64,000 nt of DNA. Source: Desulfocapsaceae bacterium (GTDB lineage Bacteria > Desulfobacterota > Desulfobulbia > Desulfobulbales > Desulfocapsaceae). Made by a program: the position numbers and the translations under genes. Positions 9,841-18,187 of the stretch are shown in pieces. The notes beneath the pieces were generated by a model. The model saw nothing but the letters and a program-made list of their open reading frames with translations. It was not told the origin of the DNA and searched no databases. Within the stretch, counting starts at the first letter, position 1, and every line of letters begins with the position of its first letter. The DNA lies in contig JAUSAB010000030.1 of NCBI GenBank assembly GCA_030653035.1, forward strand, positions 21,771 through 85,770, given 5' to 3'.

Positions 9841-9873
9841 GTGTTAAAGTTGTGTTAAGGTTGTGTTAAGAAA
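9841..9873. promoter_or_regulatory. Three tandem 11-bp repeats, GTGTTAARGTT type
   Basis: GTGTTAAAGTT, GTGTTAAGGTT and GTGTTAAGAAA follow each other without gaps. Direct repeats of a heptamer at 11-bp intervals are the usual binding layout of OmpR/PhoB-family regulators. The array lies about 140 bp upstream of the CZB receptor gene (minus strand) and 116 bp past the end of the small ORF at 9989. The rest of 9701-9988 holds nothing else I can name. Confidence 0.45.
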
Positions 9874-9988
9874 TGATTAAGATTTATTGTTTAATTGTGT
9901 TCATGTTTTTCTTGCTATGTCAAATTTAAGTTAGGGGGTAGTTGGTTAGGGGCTGTTAAGAAATAACCTTTACTTTTTATCCATTTCT

Positions 9989-10183
9989 TTACGGCCCCTT
10001 ATGCCGTGAATGATATTGGATTGTATGAGTTATTTTTGAACGACGGCTTAGCCCCACCTGACTAACTGCCCCAGTTATTTCCTTTAGTACAGCAATCGCT
10101 TTCACTTCTCCAAAAATGACAAAAACATGGCCAACAGGTCCCACATGACCAGTACTTCCTGATGTTGATTGATTATCAGCCAT
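9989..10183 (-). CDS. Short ORF resembling the N-terminus of a LapA/BapA-type giant adhesin (probably truncated)
   Basis: 64-residue reading frame with a strong AAAGGAGATAGCT ribosome site in front of ATG 10183. The first 35 residues (MADNQSTSGSTGHVGPVGHV, then FVIFGEVKAIAV) resemble the start of the retention module of large type I-secreted adhesins: a Ser/Thr-rich leader followed by a VG-V--L-G-V-A strand pair. After residue 35 the similarity stops, and a neighbouring frame contains AKPSFKNNSY-like text, as if a frameshift and truncation had occurred. No adhesin repeats or secretion genes follow. It could be a real small protein instead; the family call is inference. Confidence 0.4.
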   Translation of the reverse strand: MADNQSTSGSTGHVGPVGHVFVIFGEVKAIAVLKEITGAVSQVGLSRRSKITHTIQYHSRHKGP

Positions 10184-10342
10184 AGCTATCTCCTTTTAAG
10201 GTTGAAGTGAATCTTATTCTACTATCTAAATAGATAATAACTCTGTTAAATATTTATATCTATTGCACCTTGGTACAGTTTTTAACCCCGCGACAAGTCG
10301 CAAAACCAACAACCACAACTAAACAGATTCCGGTTTTTTCCC

Positions 10343-10371
10343 TTGACATAAATTACATGAGTCCGATAAGA
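10343..10371 (+). promoter_or_regulatory. Possible sigma-70 type promoter for yqeY
   Basis: TTGACA at 10343-10348 is followed after 17 bases by ATAAGA at 10366-10371, about 95 bp before the yqeY start. The -35 is perfect and the -10 is weak. The rest of 10184-10465 shows nothing else. Confidence 0.35.
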
Positions 10372-10465
10372 AGGGTAGGGTATCCTAAATAAACAGAACT
10401 GAGCCCATTAAGCTTTATCCCATCAACACTGATTTCATCTGTCACCCTTTACCTGCGAGAGAATA

Positions 10466-10960
10466 ATGAGCAACACAACAGAATTTAGCTGGGACGAGGC
10501 CTCTGGCATGCCCCTACTTGCCAAGCTGCGAAGTGATTTAAAGGCTGCCATGTTGGGTAGGAACGAAGCGGTCAAGGGTGCTATTCGTATTATCATCAGT
10601 GAATTTCCTACCAAGATTACCCTGCCGATCACCCTGGAAAGCGGCAAAAAGAGCAGCCGTCCCAAACACGATGACGAGATAACAAACGATGAGATAATCA
10701 CTGTGATCATGGGCCTGTGCAAGTCAGAAAAACAGACCCTGGAATTCACCAAACAGGCTACTTCTGACTATCTGCAAGTCCTGGAATCATATCTTCCCAA
10801 AATGGCCACCGAAGAAGAGATCATGGACTGGACTAGAGAAAACATTGACCTCTCAAAATTCAAAAGTCCTATGCAGGCCATGGGAACCATCATGAAGCAT
10901 TTCGGCAAAACCGCTGATGGGAATGCGGTCAAAAAGGTTCTGACCTCAATAGCCGGTTAA
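10466..10960 (+). CDS. yqeY: GatB/YqeY domain protein
   Basis: 164-residue protein of the GatB/YqeY family, the domain shared with the tail of the tRNA amidotransferase GatB and thought to bind tRNA. Visible features are an N-terminal LLAKLRSDLKAAMLGRNEAVKGAIRII helix, whose first part matches the usual family opening, the central DEIITVIMGLCKSEKQTLEF region, and the C-terminal MGTIMKHFGKTADGNAVKKV segment. The protein is slightly longer than usual (about 150). Its stop is only 4 bp before the kinase gene, so it is probably the first gene of that operon, although a functional link to signalling is not evident. Its cellular role is not well defined in any organism. Confidence 0.85.
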   Translation: MSNTTEFSWDEASGMPLLAKLRSDLKAAMLGRNEAVKGAIRIIISEFPTKITLPITLESGKKSSRPKHDDEITNDEIITVIMGLCKSEKQTLEFTKQATSDYLQVLESYLPKMATEEEIMDWTRENIDLSKFKSPMQAMGTIMKHFGKTADGNAVKKVLTSIAG

Positions 10961-10964
10961 AGAT

Positions 10965-12209
10965 ATGGCAAAAACTTCTATCAAACCAGGATCTACCGCA
11001 TCGAATAACCTTGAGAATCAGCACATCTGCCCCACAGGAAAAGACAATGGTGGCGATGAGCTTTTTGATGCCATCCAGGATCTAGTACTGGTTGTTACAA
11101 TAAACCCGTCAGTTGGGGACACGTCTACAAGAGTTTTTAATGCCATCCACGATCTAGTACTGGTTGTTACCCCCGAAGGTATTATCATTGACGCCAATCT
11201 GGCCGCCATCAATGCTGCCCGCAAGCCAAAGGATCAGATCCTTGGCAGGGGAATCTGCGAGATTATCCATGGCGGCAGTTCACCTCACTTACAATGTCCA
11301 CTGGAGTCATTTTTACGTACCTGTACCCCTCGAGTAGAAGAGACAAGACTGCCTGGCCTTTTTGGAGAGTACCTGCTCACAATTTCACCGGTCAAAGATA
11401 GTGACGATATTGTCCGAAAGATATTACTCATTGCCCGTGCGCTGACCTCCGATGAGCTGCAGAAAGTCGACTCCATGCGCACAGCAAAACTGGCAGCCAT
11501 CGGCGAACTGGCAGCAGGTGTTGCCCACGAAGTCAATAACCCCATTACCGGCATAATCAATTTTGCCCAGCTTCTCCTCGATGACAGTGAAAAAAACTCG
11601 CTCCAGGCAGAACTTCTCACCCGCATTATTAATGAAGGTGAGCGAATCGCGTCCATCATCAAAAATCTGCTCTCCTTTGCCCGGGAAGGAAATCAAGAGA
11701 ATGAGCCCATCGATATGATCCGGATTATTGAGGCTAGCTTGTCACTGGTCGAACATCAATTCAAAAAAGATGGGATTCAGATCAGTACAGATTTCTCAGA
11801 AGCCCCCTGCCCAATCTATGGAAATTTTCGCCAACTGCAACAAGTAATCCTGAACATGCTGAGTAACAGCAGATTTGCCTTGAATGAGCGTTATCCCACC
11901 ACTTCACCAGACAAAAAGATTCTCATTTCATGCCACCTCATCACCACTGCGGATGGAACTACCTGTATCCAAACAACCATCCGTGACCTGGGTACCGGGA
12001 TACCGCAAGGCATCCTTGATCGATTATTTGATCCATTTTTCACAACCAAACCTGCGGGTCAAGGTACCGGACTTGGTCTCAGTATCAGCTTCGGGATTAT
12101 TCAGAATCATGGCGGTACCATCAAGGTCAACTCGATAATGCATAAATTCACCGAGGTGCTCATTCAAATCCCCACATGCAGGCGAAAACTATGCAACACA
12201 ATGACATAG
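10965..12209 (+). CDS. Soluble PAS-domain histidine kinase (NtrB-like)
   Basis: 414-residue sensor kinase with no transmembrane helix. A PAS domain spans about residues 55-165 (IIDANLAAINAARK and a cysteine-bearing HLQCPLESF stretch). The DHp helix has GELAAGVAHEVNNPITGIIN with the phospho-acceptor His near residue 188, followed by an ATPase domain with an N box (QQVILNMLSNSRFAL), DLGTGIP and GQGTGLGLSIS. It overlaps the sigma-54 activator gene directly downstream, so the two are a cognate pair. The start of the PAS region carries a 24-residue in-frame near-duplication (DAIQDLVLVVT and NAIHDLVLVVT). Its DHp helix also resembles the non-catalytic sensor at 17066. The signal is unknown; a cytoplasmic or partner-delivered cue is likely. 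Confidence 0.9.
   Translation: MAKTSIKPGSTASNNLENQHICPTGKDNGGDELFDAIQDLVLVVTINPSVGDTSTRVFNAIHDLVLVVTPEGIIIDANLAAINAARKPKDQILGRGICEIIHGGSSPHLQCPLESFLRTCTPRVEETRLPGLFGEYLLTISPVKDSDDIVRKILLIARALTSDELQKVDSMRTAKLAAIGELAAGVAHEVNNPITGIINFAQLLLDDSEKNSLQAELLTRIINEGERIASIIKNLLSFAREGNQENEPIDMIRIIEASLSLVEHQFKKDGIQISTDFSEAPCPIYGNFRQLQQVILNMLSNSRFALNERYPTTSPDKKILISCHLITTADGTTCIQTTIRDLGTGIPQGILDRLFDPFFTTKPAGQGTGLGLSISFGIIQNHGGTIKVNSIMHKFTEVLIQIPTCRRKLCNTMT
11061..11170. repeat. 38-bp direct repeat inside the kinase gene
   Basis: Bases 11061-11098 and 11133-11170 match at 35 of 38 positions with a 72-bp offset, which is 24 codons and keeps the frame. The repeat encodes the first strand of the PAS domain twice. 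The DNA similarity is high, so the duplication is probably recent or maintained. Confidence 0.75.
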
Positions 12210-14011
12210 TAGATAAAAATGCTCGCATCCTCATTGTTGACGATGAGGCAAGCATTCGTCTCACTTTTGAAATGTTTCTGGCCAGAGATGGTTATGGACC
12301 CATCACAACTGCCGCCACCTTTGATGAGGCCCTGCATATCATCCAGGATCACGAATTCGATCTGATCATCAGTGACGTAGTCCTGGAAGGACCGCGCGGC
12401 ACTGATATCCTGCGCAAAATTCGCGAGGCCGGTCTTAAATGCCCGGTGGTCATGATTACCGGATTTCCCAATCTTGATTCCGCCGCCGAGGCCGTCAGAT
12501 ATGGGGCCTTTGATTACATCCCCAAGCCCATCAACAAAGAAACGCTGCTCCGATTTGTCCGCCAGGCCTTGCAACACTGGGAGCTTGAAAAGGAAAGAAC
12601 AACACTCATCAAAGAAAACGAAAAGTATAAACGCTATCTGGAGGTGATCTTCAGTTCCGTTCGTGACGCGATCATTACCATTGATAATGACATGAACATT
12701 GTCCAACTCAACAATACTGCAAAAAAGTGGATGGCCTACGATGAGGCCAATCCTCTGACAAACATAAGAAACTGGCCCGAAGACATGGGCAGGACCTGCA
12801 TGCAGGAGGCCTTACAGGCATTGAAGGATAAAAAAGAGGTCAGAGATTATCATTTTGAATGCCATCGACCTGACAACAACATCCGAATGATCAGCATGAA
12901 TGCCTCCCCTCTTCTGGATGGGCAGGATGAATTCAGTGGGGTGGTCATTATCGCCAGAGACATCACTCTGCCGACAGCGGATGAAAACAGCGGCAATCGA
13001 AACCAGTTTCACGGCTATGTCGGATCCAGCCTGGCGATGCAGAGCGTCTATAAACTCATTGAAAATGTTGGCAAGGTAGACACGACCGTCCTGATCTGCG
13101 GAGAGTCGGGAACAGGCAAGGAGCTCGCCGCCGAGGCTCTGCATGCGGAAAGCCCCAGAAGAGACGCGCCCCTCATCAAGATTGATTGCGCTGCCATTCC
13201 TGAAGATCTGTTGGAGAGTGAACTTTTTGGCCATTTAAAAGGCGCGTTCACCGGCGCCGACCGCTATCGACAGGGACGACTCTTGCAGGCTGACCATAGC
13301 ACATTATTCCTGGATGAGATTGGCGACATCTCGCCTAGGATGCAACTGCGTCTTCTCCGCTTTCTCCAGGAAAAGATCTTCACCCCTGTCGGCCAGGATA
13401 CTCCGATAAAGGTGGATGTACGCATTATTGCGGCAACCAATGTCAACCTCATCGAAAAAGTCAGAACGGGAAATTTTCGTGAAGATCTCTACTATCGCTT
13501 GAAGGTGGTAGAAATCAATCTACCACCGCTTCGTGATCGTATTGGAGGGATCCCTTTATTGGCATATCACTTTCTGTCGTTGTTCCGGGAACAACTCAAA
13601 AGGGATATTCACGGGATTTCAAATCAGGCCATGAACGCCCTTACCACCTATTACTGGCCGGGAAATGTCAGAGAACTCCGCCATGTCATAGAACGGGCCT
13701 GTGTTCTCTGTGAAGGCCCGACCATCTCCCTTGAGCACTTCCCTAAGGAAATCCGTTCGCAGCAGATGCAGCAGGATATCATCCCTGCCGTGAAACCGGC
13801 AGATAATACCTCGGAACAGGCCCTACAATGTACAACAACCGTGAACGTCAGCCCATTGCCTCCCTATATCAGCGAAAAAGATGAACTCATTGATGCCCTG
13901 AAACGGGCCAGAGGAAACAAATCTAAGGCCGCCCATATACTCGATGTCGATCGAAGCACCCTGTACCGGAAGATGAAGCGCCACGAAATAAAACCCGACG
14001 AGTTCATCTAA
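12191..14011 (+). CDS. Sigma-54 dependent response regulator (receiver-PAS-AAA+-Fis HTH)
   Basis: About 606-residue NtrC-class activator. The receiver has ILIVDDEAS, the phospho-Asp in IISDVVLEG and Lys in IPKPINK. A PAS domain follows (about 150-270: [19 protein letters not shown]). The AAA+ domain has Walker A GESGTGKE, the sigma-54-contacting GAFTGA loop, Walker B LFLDEIGD and the arginine finger region REDLYYRL. The C-terminal Fis-type HTH reads [20 protein letters not shown]. The start could be ATG 12176 or 12191; 12191 has AGGCGA upstream. Either overlaps the kinase gene, so translational coupling is likely. A well-formed sigma-54 promoter lies 240 bp downstream, in front of the small membrane peptide genes, which makes them the probable targets. 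Confidence 0.92.
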   Translation: MQHNDIVDKNARILIVDDEASIRLTFEMFLARDGYGPITTAATFDEALHIIQDHEFDLIISDVVLEGPRGTDILRKIREAGLKCPVVMITGFPNLDSAAEAVRYGAFDYIPKPINKETLLRFVRQALQHWELEKERTTLIKENEKYKRYLEVIFSSVRDAIITIDNDMNIVQLNNTAKKWMAYDEANPLTNIRNWPEDMGRTCMQEALQALKDKKEVRDYHFECHRPDNNIRMISMNASPLLDGQDEFSGVVIIARDITLPTADENSGNRNQFHGYVGSSLAMQSVYKLIENVGKVDTTVLICGESGTGKELAAEALHAESPRRDAPLIKIDCAAIPEDLLESELFGHLKGAFTGADRYRQGRLLQADHSTLFLDEIGDISPRMQLRLLRFLQEKIFTPVGQDTPIKVDVRIIAATNVNLIEKVRTGNFREDLYYRLKVVEINLPPLRDRIGGIPLLAYHFLSLFREQLKRDIHGISNQAMNALTTYYWPGNVRELRHVIERACVLCEGPTISLEHFPKEIRSQQMQQDIIPAVKPADNTSEQALQCTTTVNVSPLPPYISEKDELIDALKRARGNKSKAAHILDVDRSTLYRKMKRHEIKPDEFI

Positions 14012-14068
14012 CGTTCCCGCCCAAACCCTTTCAAACTATCGCAGCAGCACACTCAACGCCACATCATT

Positions 14069-14126
14069 GCAACAGCAATGCGACATTATTGCAACAAACA
14101 ACAAGCGCGGCAACACTTGTGCAACA
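14069..14126 (+). promoter_or_regulatory. Array of four GCAACA motifs, probable enhancer for the sigma-54 promoter
   Basis: GCAACA occurs at 14069, 14091, 14110 and 14121; the first two lie in identical ATTGCAACA blocks exactly 22 bp (two helical turns) apart. The array is 125-182 bp upstream of the -24/-12 element, the usual distance for enhancer binding by NtrC-class activators. The binding protein would be the regulator ending at 14011; this is inference. Confidence 0.45.
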
Positions 14127-14250
14127 TGCGCTGGCGCGCACGCCCCATCCTTGACACACTGACGGGTCGACACCCAATCAACAAAAAAACAAACAACATA
14201 ACAACAAGTTGCGCACAAACGTCTCCCCCCACCCAACAAAAAACAAATTC

Positions 14251-14265
14251 TGGCACGTCACATGC
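14251..14265 (+). promoter_or_regulatory. Sigma-54 (-24/-12) promoter
   Basis: TGGCACGTCACATGC has the GG and GC dinucleotides separated by exactly 10 bases and a full TGGCACG half-site, as required for RpoN holoenzyme. Transcription would start near 14277, about 90 bp before the first small membrane peptide gene. The rest of the 354-bp gap 14012-14365 is unusually rich in C and A on this strand and holds the GCAACA array. Confidence 0.75.
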
Positions 14266-14365
14266 ATTAAACATGTCAAGTCAGCACACTGGACCTTAAC
14301 AAAACAACCAGAAAAACATTAGTCGTTTCGTTAAGAGCTCAAAACAAACTACCTTGGAGCGGGTC

Positions 14366-14578
14366 ATGAAAAACACAACTGGCATGAACAAAAGTCGCTC
14401 AGCTAGCACCGCAGCCACCAACGTAAGCACAGAAATCTCCAAGACATGCATAACTGCTGTTGGTATCGTTGCCGGTATCATTGGTTGCTGGGCAATTGCC
14501 AGCATGATTGCCGGTGTCATCAACAGTGGAGGCCCAATTGATCTTGCGACCAGCCTCTTTAGGGCAATTAACGGATAA
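14366..14578 (+). CDS. Small single-TM membrane protein with SGGPIDL motif (paralogue 1)
   Basis: 70-residue protein. Residues 1-28 are polar and Ser/Thr-rich. One hydrophobic helix follows (about 30-52: CITAVGIVAGIIGCWAIASM), then the invariant-looking tail NSGGPIDLATSLFRAING. The start was placed at ATG 14366, with GGAG seven bases upstream; a TTG at 14354 is also possible. It shares the layout and tail SGGP-DL---F-AI-G with the protein at 14686, so the two are paralogues. I do not recognise a named family. It is the first gene behind the sigma-54 promoter, so it is probably strongly induced. It could be a regulatory microprotein, a substrate or adaptor of the FtsH encoded next, or a subunit of the redox complex further downstream. 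Confidence 0.75.
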   Translation: MKNTTGMNKSRSASTAATNVSTEISKTCITAVGIVAGIIGCWAIASMIAGVINSGGPIDLATSLFRAING

Positions 14579-14685
14579 TCACAGAAAACCAACCAGTTTC
14601 TGCAAATAAACACGTAAGCGGATAACAAAAATAACAAAACAAACACTCCGCCACATAAAAATCTCATATCTAAAGGAGTTTCACC

Positions 14686-14904
14686 ATGGGAAACACAGCA
14701 ATCACAAAACAACAAACCAAAGCAACCGCTCATGATTCCGCCACCGCTGACAGTGAATTGTATAAACTTGGAACCTTTATCACTGCAGCTTTTGCAGGAG
14801 CCATCGGGATATGGAGCCTTATCTGTCTCTCCAGCGCCATGATTTCTTCCGGTGGACCGGTTGATCTTGTTAAAAGCATGTTCACAGCTATTACTGGTAG
14901 TTGA
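14686..14904 (+). CDS. Small single-TM membrane protein with SGGPVDL motif (paralogue 2)
   Basis: 72-residue protein with a polar N-terminus (about 28 residues), a hydrophobic helix (FITAAFAGAIGIWSLICLSS) and the tail ISSGGPVDLVKSMFTAITGS. It has a strong AAAGGAG ribosome site 8 bases before ATG 14686. Tail and helix match the protein at 14366 position by position (IGxW, SGGPxDL, F-AI-G), while the N-termini differ. The two genes are 107 bp apart and followed by a hairpin at 14983, so they form a short transcript of their own with possible readthrough into ftsH. Function is unknown. Confidence 0.78.
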   Translation: MGNTAITKQQTKATAHDSATADSELYKLGTFITAAFAGAIGIWSLICLSSAMISSGGPVDLVKSMFTAITGS

Positions 14905-14982
14905 TTCTTCTTTCAACCTGTGGCCCTTAATCAACCGGCCTAAGTAATTATTGTTTTTTGGATAAAAAAGACATAAGTAACA

Positions 14983-15014
14983 AATAGCCAGGGAGACATA
15001 TCTCTCTGGCTATT
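14983..15014 (+). terminator. 14-bp stem hairpin after the small membrane peptide genes
   Basis: AATAGCCAGGGAGA pairs with TCTCTCTGGCTATT across a CATA loop (one G-U pair). The 3' side continues TTTGTGTG, a poor U-tract, so it is more likely a leaky terminator or processing/stability hairpin between the peptides and ftsH than a full stop. Nothing else is recognisable in 14905-15173. Confidence 0.6.
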
Positions 15015-15173
15015 TGTGTGATAGAGTGGAGTACATTCTTAAACAAAAAATTCTTAAAGGTTCAGCAAAGATTTATTTCTTCGAAATATTTGCCAGAAAG
15101 GGTTTAACCCGCCGACCAACCTGCAAGAATACGCTCAGATAATCACACCTTTCTTTATCCAAGGAACTCCTTC

Positions 15174-17078
15174 ATGGCCATTCTTGCTCGTAACCTGTTT
15201 ATTTTCTTTCTCTTTACCCTCTTTGCCGGCGGCTGTTATCTCGTATGGACTATTGAAAACCGCCTCCCCGAAAGAAGTTACAGCGAATTTCTCTACTGCC
15301 TCAGTCATCATGACATCTCCAACATGACCTTTACCGGAAACCGGGTGGTTGTCAGTCATCGTGCGGTAGAAACAAGCACAGATCCCGGCTTCACCTATGT
15401 CACAACTGTTCCCAAGCCAGAAGAGCTTATCGCCGATCTCCTGGACAAAAATATCCGTATCATCTTTAACAAGGATCGCTCTGAGATTATCTTGCAGGGC
15501 CTGGCCCTCCTTTTTGTTATTCTGCTCATTCTTGTCATTGTTCTCTCGCTGAGCAAAATTAAAAAAGAAGAAGAGGAAAGCAAGTTTGCTACCGATAAAC
15601 TTATCCTTCCCGATGACGGCCACAAGGTTGTGACCTTCAATGATGTTGCTGGTATCCCTGAGGCCCTGGAAGAACTCCAGGAGATTGTTGCTTTCCTGAA
15701 AGACCCGGCCCAATTCACTCAGGTAGGGGCCACCATCCCCAAAGGAGTTTTATTGCAGGGATCTCCAGGAACCGGAAAGACGCTGCTGGCGCGCGCTATT
15801 GCCGGTGAATCGGGAGTGCCGTTTTATAGTTTCAGCGGTTCTGATTTTGTTGAAATGTTTGTCGGTGTCGGAGCTTCCCGGGTTAGAGATCTCTTTAAGG
15901 AGGCCAAAAAAAATGCGCCCTGTATTGTCTTTATAGATGAAATCGATGCAGTTGGCGGCAGTCGCAGTAGTGGGGCATCTGCCAGTGGTAGTGACGAAAG
16001 GAGCCAGACCTTAAATGCTCTGCTGGTTGAGATGGATGGTTTTGGGACATCGGACAATATCATTGTCATAGCCGCTACCAACAGACCCGACATACTTGAC
16101 CCGGCCCTCCTCCGCCCAGGAAGGTTTGATCGCCAGGTAAATATCCTGCCACCAGATGTTAATGGCCGCGAGAAAATTCTCCATGTCCATGTTACCAAGA
16201 TAAAAATAGTCCTGGATCTGGATCTGAATCAGATAGCCTATATGTGCCCAGGATTTACCGGAGCGGAACTTGCCAACTTAGTTAATGAGGCCGCCCTTAT
16301 GGCGGCACGTAGTAAAAAACAGGCCGTTGATCTTACAGATTTTGAACTGGCCCGGGATCGCATCATGATGGGAGTAGAGCGTAAAGGAATGATCATGACC
16401 GAAAAGGATCGCACCGTCCTTGCCTATCATGAAGCCGGACATGCTATTATTGCCAAAACCCTTCCTGACGCCGACCCTCTCCATAAAATCACCATTATTC
16501 CCAGAGGTAGATCCCTGGGACAAACCCAGCAACTCGCTTTATTCGACCGGCACGCCTACTCTTACATATACCTAAAAAATAGAATCACAATACTGATGGG
16601 AGGCCGCGCCGCCGAAGACATAGCCTTCAGACAACGCTCCACTGGCGCCCAGGGGGATATTATCCAGGCAACGGAGCTCGCAACCAATATGATCTGCAAA
16701 TGGGGTATGAATGAGGCTATGGGCCCACAGGCTTTTATAGTCGACGACAGGGGATTTCTTGGTGGAGCCTCTCAACGTCTGCCCATGGCTGATGACACTG
16801 CAAGAGCCATTGACCGTGAGATCCAGAATATCTTATCAACTTGCTATGAAGATGCCGTGATCATTCTCTGTCAAAAATTTTATCTCCTAAAGAACCTTGC
16901 TGAAATCCTGGTTCAAGCCGAGACTATCGACAATGAAGATTTCGATATCATTGTTACCTGTCCCAATATGATAAAAGCTGCAGATGATATTTCCGACAAA
17001 AACGACTGCAACAGTTGCCCTGCCGCCCAATGCTGCATCCACAGTAAAATCAAAAAATCAACCCCATGTATTCACTAA
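15174..17078 (+). CDS. ftsH: Divergent FtsH-type membrane AAA+ zinc protease with cysteine-rich tail
   Basis: 634-residue membrane protease. TM1 (about 8-26), a short periplasmic domain, TM2 (about 108-126), then the AAA+ domain: Walker A GSPGTGKT (the usual first Pro replaced by Ser), Walker [11 protein letters not shown], and the second region of homology [19 protein letters not shown]. The protease domain has the zinc motif HEAGH near residue 419 and the third ligand region GRAAEDIAF. It should extract and degrade membrane or unfolded proteins. The last 25 residues are unusual: [11 protein letters not shown] and a final PCIH give six cysteines and two histidines, absent from housekeeping FtsH. 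Its position behind sigma-54-controlled small membrane proteins and its 13-bp overlap with the sensor gene mark it as a specialised paralogue. Confidence 0.93.
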   Translation: MAILARNLFIFFLFTLFAGGCYLVWTIENRLPERSYSEFLYCLSHHDISNMTFTGNRVVVSHRAVETSTDPGFTYVTTVPKPEELIADLLDKNIRIIFNKDRSEIILQGLALLFVILLILVIVLSLSKIKKEEEESKFATDKLILPDDGHKVVTFNDVAGIPEALEELQEIVAFLKDPAQFTQVGATIPKGVLLQGSPGTGKTLLARAIAGESGVPFYSFSGSDFVEMFVGVGASRVRDLFKEAKKNAPCIVFIDEIDAVGGSRSSGASASGSDERSQTLNALLVEMDGFGTSDNIIVIAATNRPDILDPALLRPGRFDRQVNILPPDVNGREKILHVHVTKIKIVLDLDLNQIAYMCPGFTGAELANLVNEAALMAARSKKQAVDLTDFELARDRIMMGVERKGMIMTEKDRTVLAYHEAGHAIIAKTLPDADPLHKITIIPRGRSLGQTQQLALFDRHAYSYIYLKNRITILMGGRAAEDIAFRQRSTGAQGDIIQATELATNMICKWGMNEAMGPQAFIVDDRGFLGGASQRLPMADDTARAIDREIQNILSTCYEDAVIILCQKFYLLKNLAEILVQAETIDNEDFDIIVTCPNMIKAADDISDKNDCNSCPAAQCCIHSKIKKSTPCIH

Positions 17079-17971
17079 AGAAAACAGGATACCTGGCCTT
17101 TGCCTCAGTTACCTGCCTCCTTGTCTTGGTAATGCTTCTGGGTATCCGTCAGTACCAGCTCACAGGTCAATATAACAAAATCATCACCCAAAGCGAGGAG
17201 TCCATCTTTCAATTTGCTGCCATCCGTGAACAGATTACGGCATCATTGATAGAAAAAAACTGGGACAAAGTAGTAGCTGCCTCCAGAGACTTGAAAGATC
17301 TCAACTCATCCCTTGTGCGCTTACAAGAAAACGACCTCATCCCTGCGGAATACAAACTTGACATGGCCAAACAGGTTGATCTCTCAGGACTTGCCATTTC
17401 ATCAAAAAATATCATCGCGGCTGAAGACAAGGTTGCCTACAGCCTTAATCTGCAACGCCAGACGCGAACACTGGCTGATTATCTTCAGCAGTTTGACCGG
17501 ATCATTGTTAGTCAGATGCGGGCAAAACTTGTTCATTTTCAAACGATCATGATTGGCGCCCTTGGCAGCATCATCTGCATTATCAGCTTCTCCCTGATTC
17601 TTCTCTATCAAAAAACCCTGCTTCCCCTTGTCCACCTCTCCGAACAGGCCAGAGAACAGAATGTTCTCACCGATGGTTTCAACTTTAGCGCTGATTCATG
17701 CATCGAAATCGCAGAACTGGCGGAAGCCGTCAATGAATTACTGCTACACCGGCAACCTGCGAATGCGGCAAATGAATCTCCAAAGAAATATGACGAACGG
17801 CTTGCGGCCATTATTAACGAAGGCACAAACCTGTCCAACGGCATTATCAATTATGCACAACTTCTCTCTGACTCATTTCAGAACACAACAGTCAATATGG
17901 AAGAAAAAAATATCCTGACAAAAATAATCTCAGCTGGTGAACGTATTGCTACCATATTAAAAAAAATATGA
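17066..17971 (+). CDS. Membrane sensor with DHp-like helix but no phospho-histidine and no ATPase domain
   Basis: 301-residue protein. TM1 (about 8-26), a mostly helical periplasmic domain (27-160), TM2 (about 163-186), a HAMP-like stretch, then a C-terminal helical pair. Its tail aligns with the DHp of the kinase at 10965: LAAI, GIINYAQLL against GIINFAQLL, and TKIISAGERIATILKKI against TRIINEGERIASIIKNL. The stretch holding the phospho-acceptor (AAGVAHEV in the kinase) is missing, and the protein stops before any ATPase domain. I read it as a non-catalytic sensor that may pair with the soluble kinase through the shared helices. It overlaps ftsH by 13 bp. A degraded kinase is the alternative, but the downstream 500 bp contain no ATPase remnant. 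Confidence 0.8.
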   Translation: MYSLKKTGYLAFASVTCLLVLVMLLGIRQYQLTGQYNKIITQSEESIFQFAAIREQITASLIEKNWDKVVAASRDLKDLNSSLVRLQENDLIPAEYKLDMAKQVDLSGLAISSKNIIAAEDKVAYSLNLQRQTRTLADYLQQFDRIIVSQMRAKLVHFQTIMIGALGSIICIISFSLILLYQKTLLPLVHLSEQAREQNVLTDGFNFSADSCIEIAELAEAVNELLLHRQPANAANESPKKYDERLAAIINEGTNLSNGIINYAQLLSDSFQNTTVNMEEKNILTKIISAGERIATILKKI

Positions 17972-18093
17972 GAGGATATCAAAATAATATCAGCGGTAAA
18001 TCAGGGGCCGAACCATGCATTTTGTGCAAATACAACGAACATTAATTTTTTCCAATACATTCTCAACAGACATAACTATTCAATAAGTAAAAA

Positions 18094-18187
18094 TAATTTA
18101 AAACACGATTATTATCACAACGAAAAGATGGCCCCTGGAGGTGTCATGCCCCTGAAAACTAATTTAAAACACGATCATTATCACAAC
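18094..18187. repeat. 28-bp direct repeat upstream of the cytochrome operon
   Basis: Bases 18094-18121 and 18160-18187 match at 27 of 28 positions (core AATTTAAAACACGAT, then ATTATCACAAC), 66 bp apart. They lie 300-400 bp upstream of the cytochrome gene in the 520-bp gap 17972-18491, which otherwise has two TTGACA boxes (18380 and 18422) with poor -10 partners. A regulator-binding pair is possible. Confidence 0.6.
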
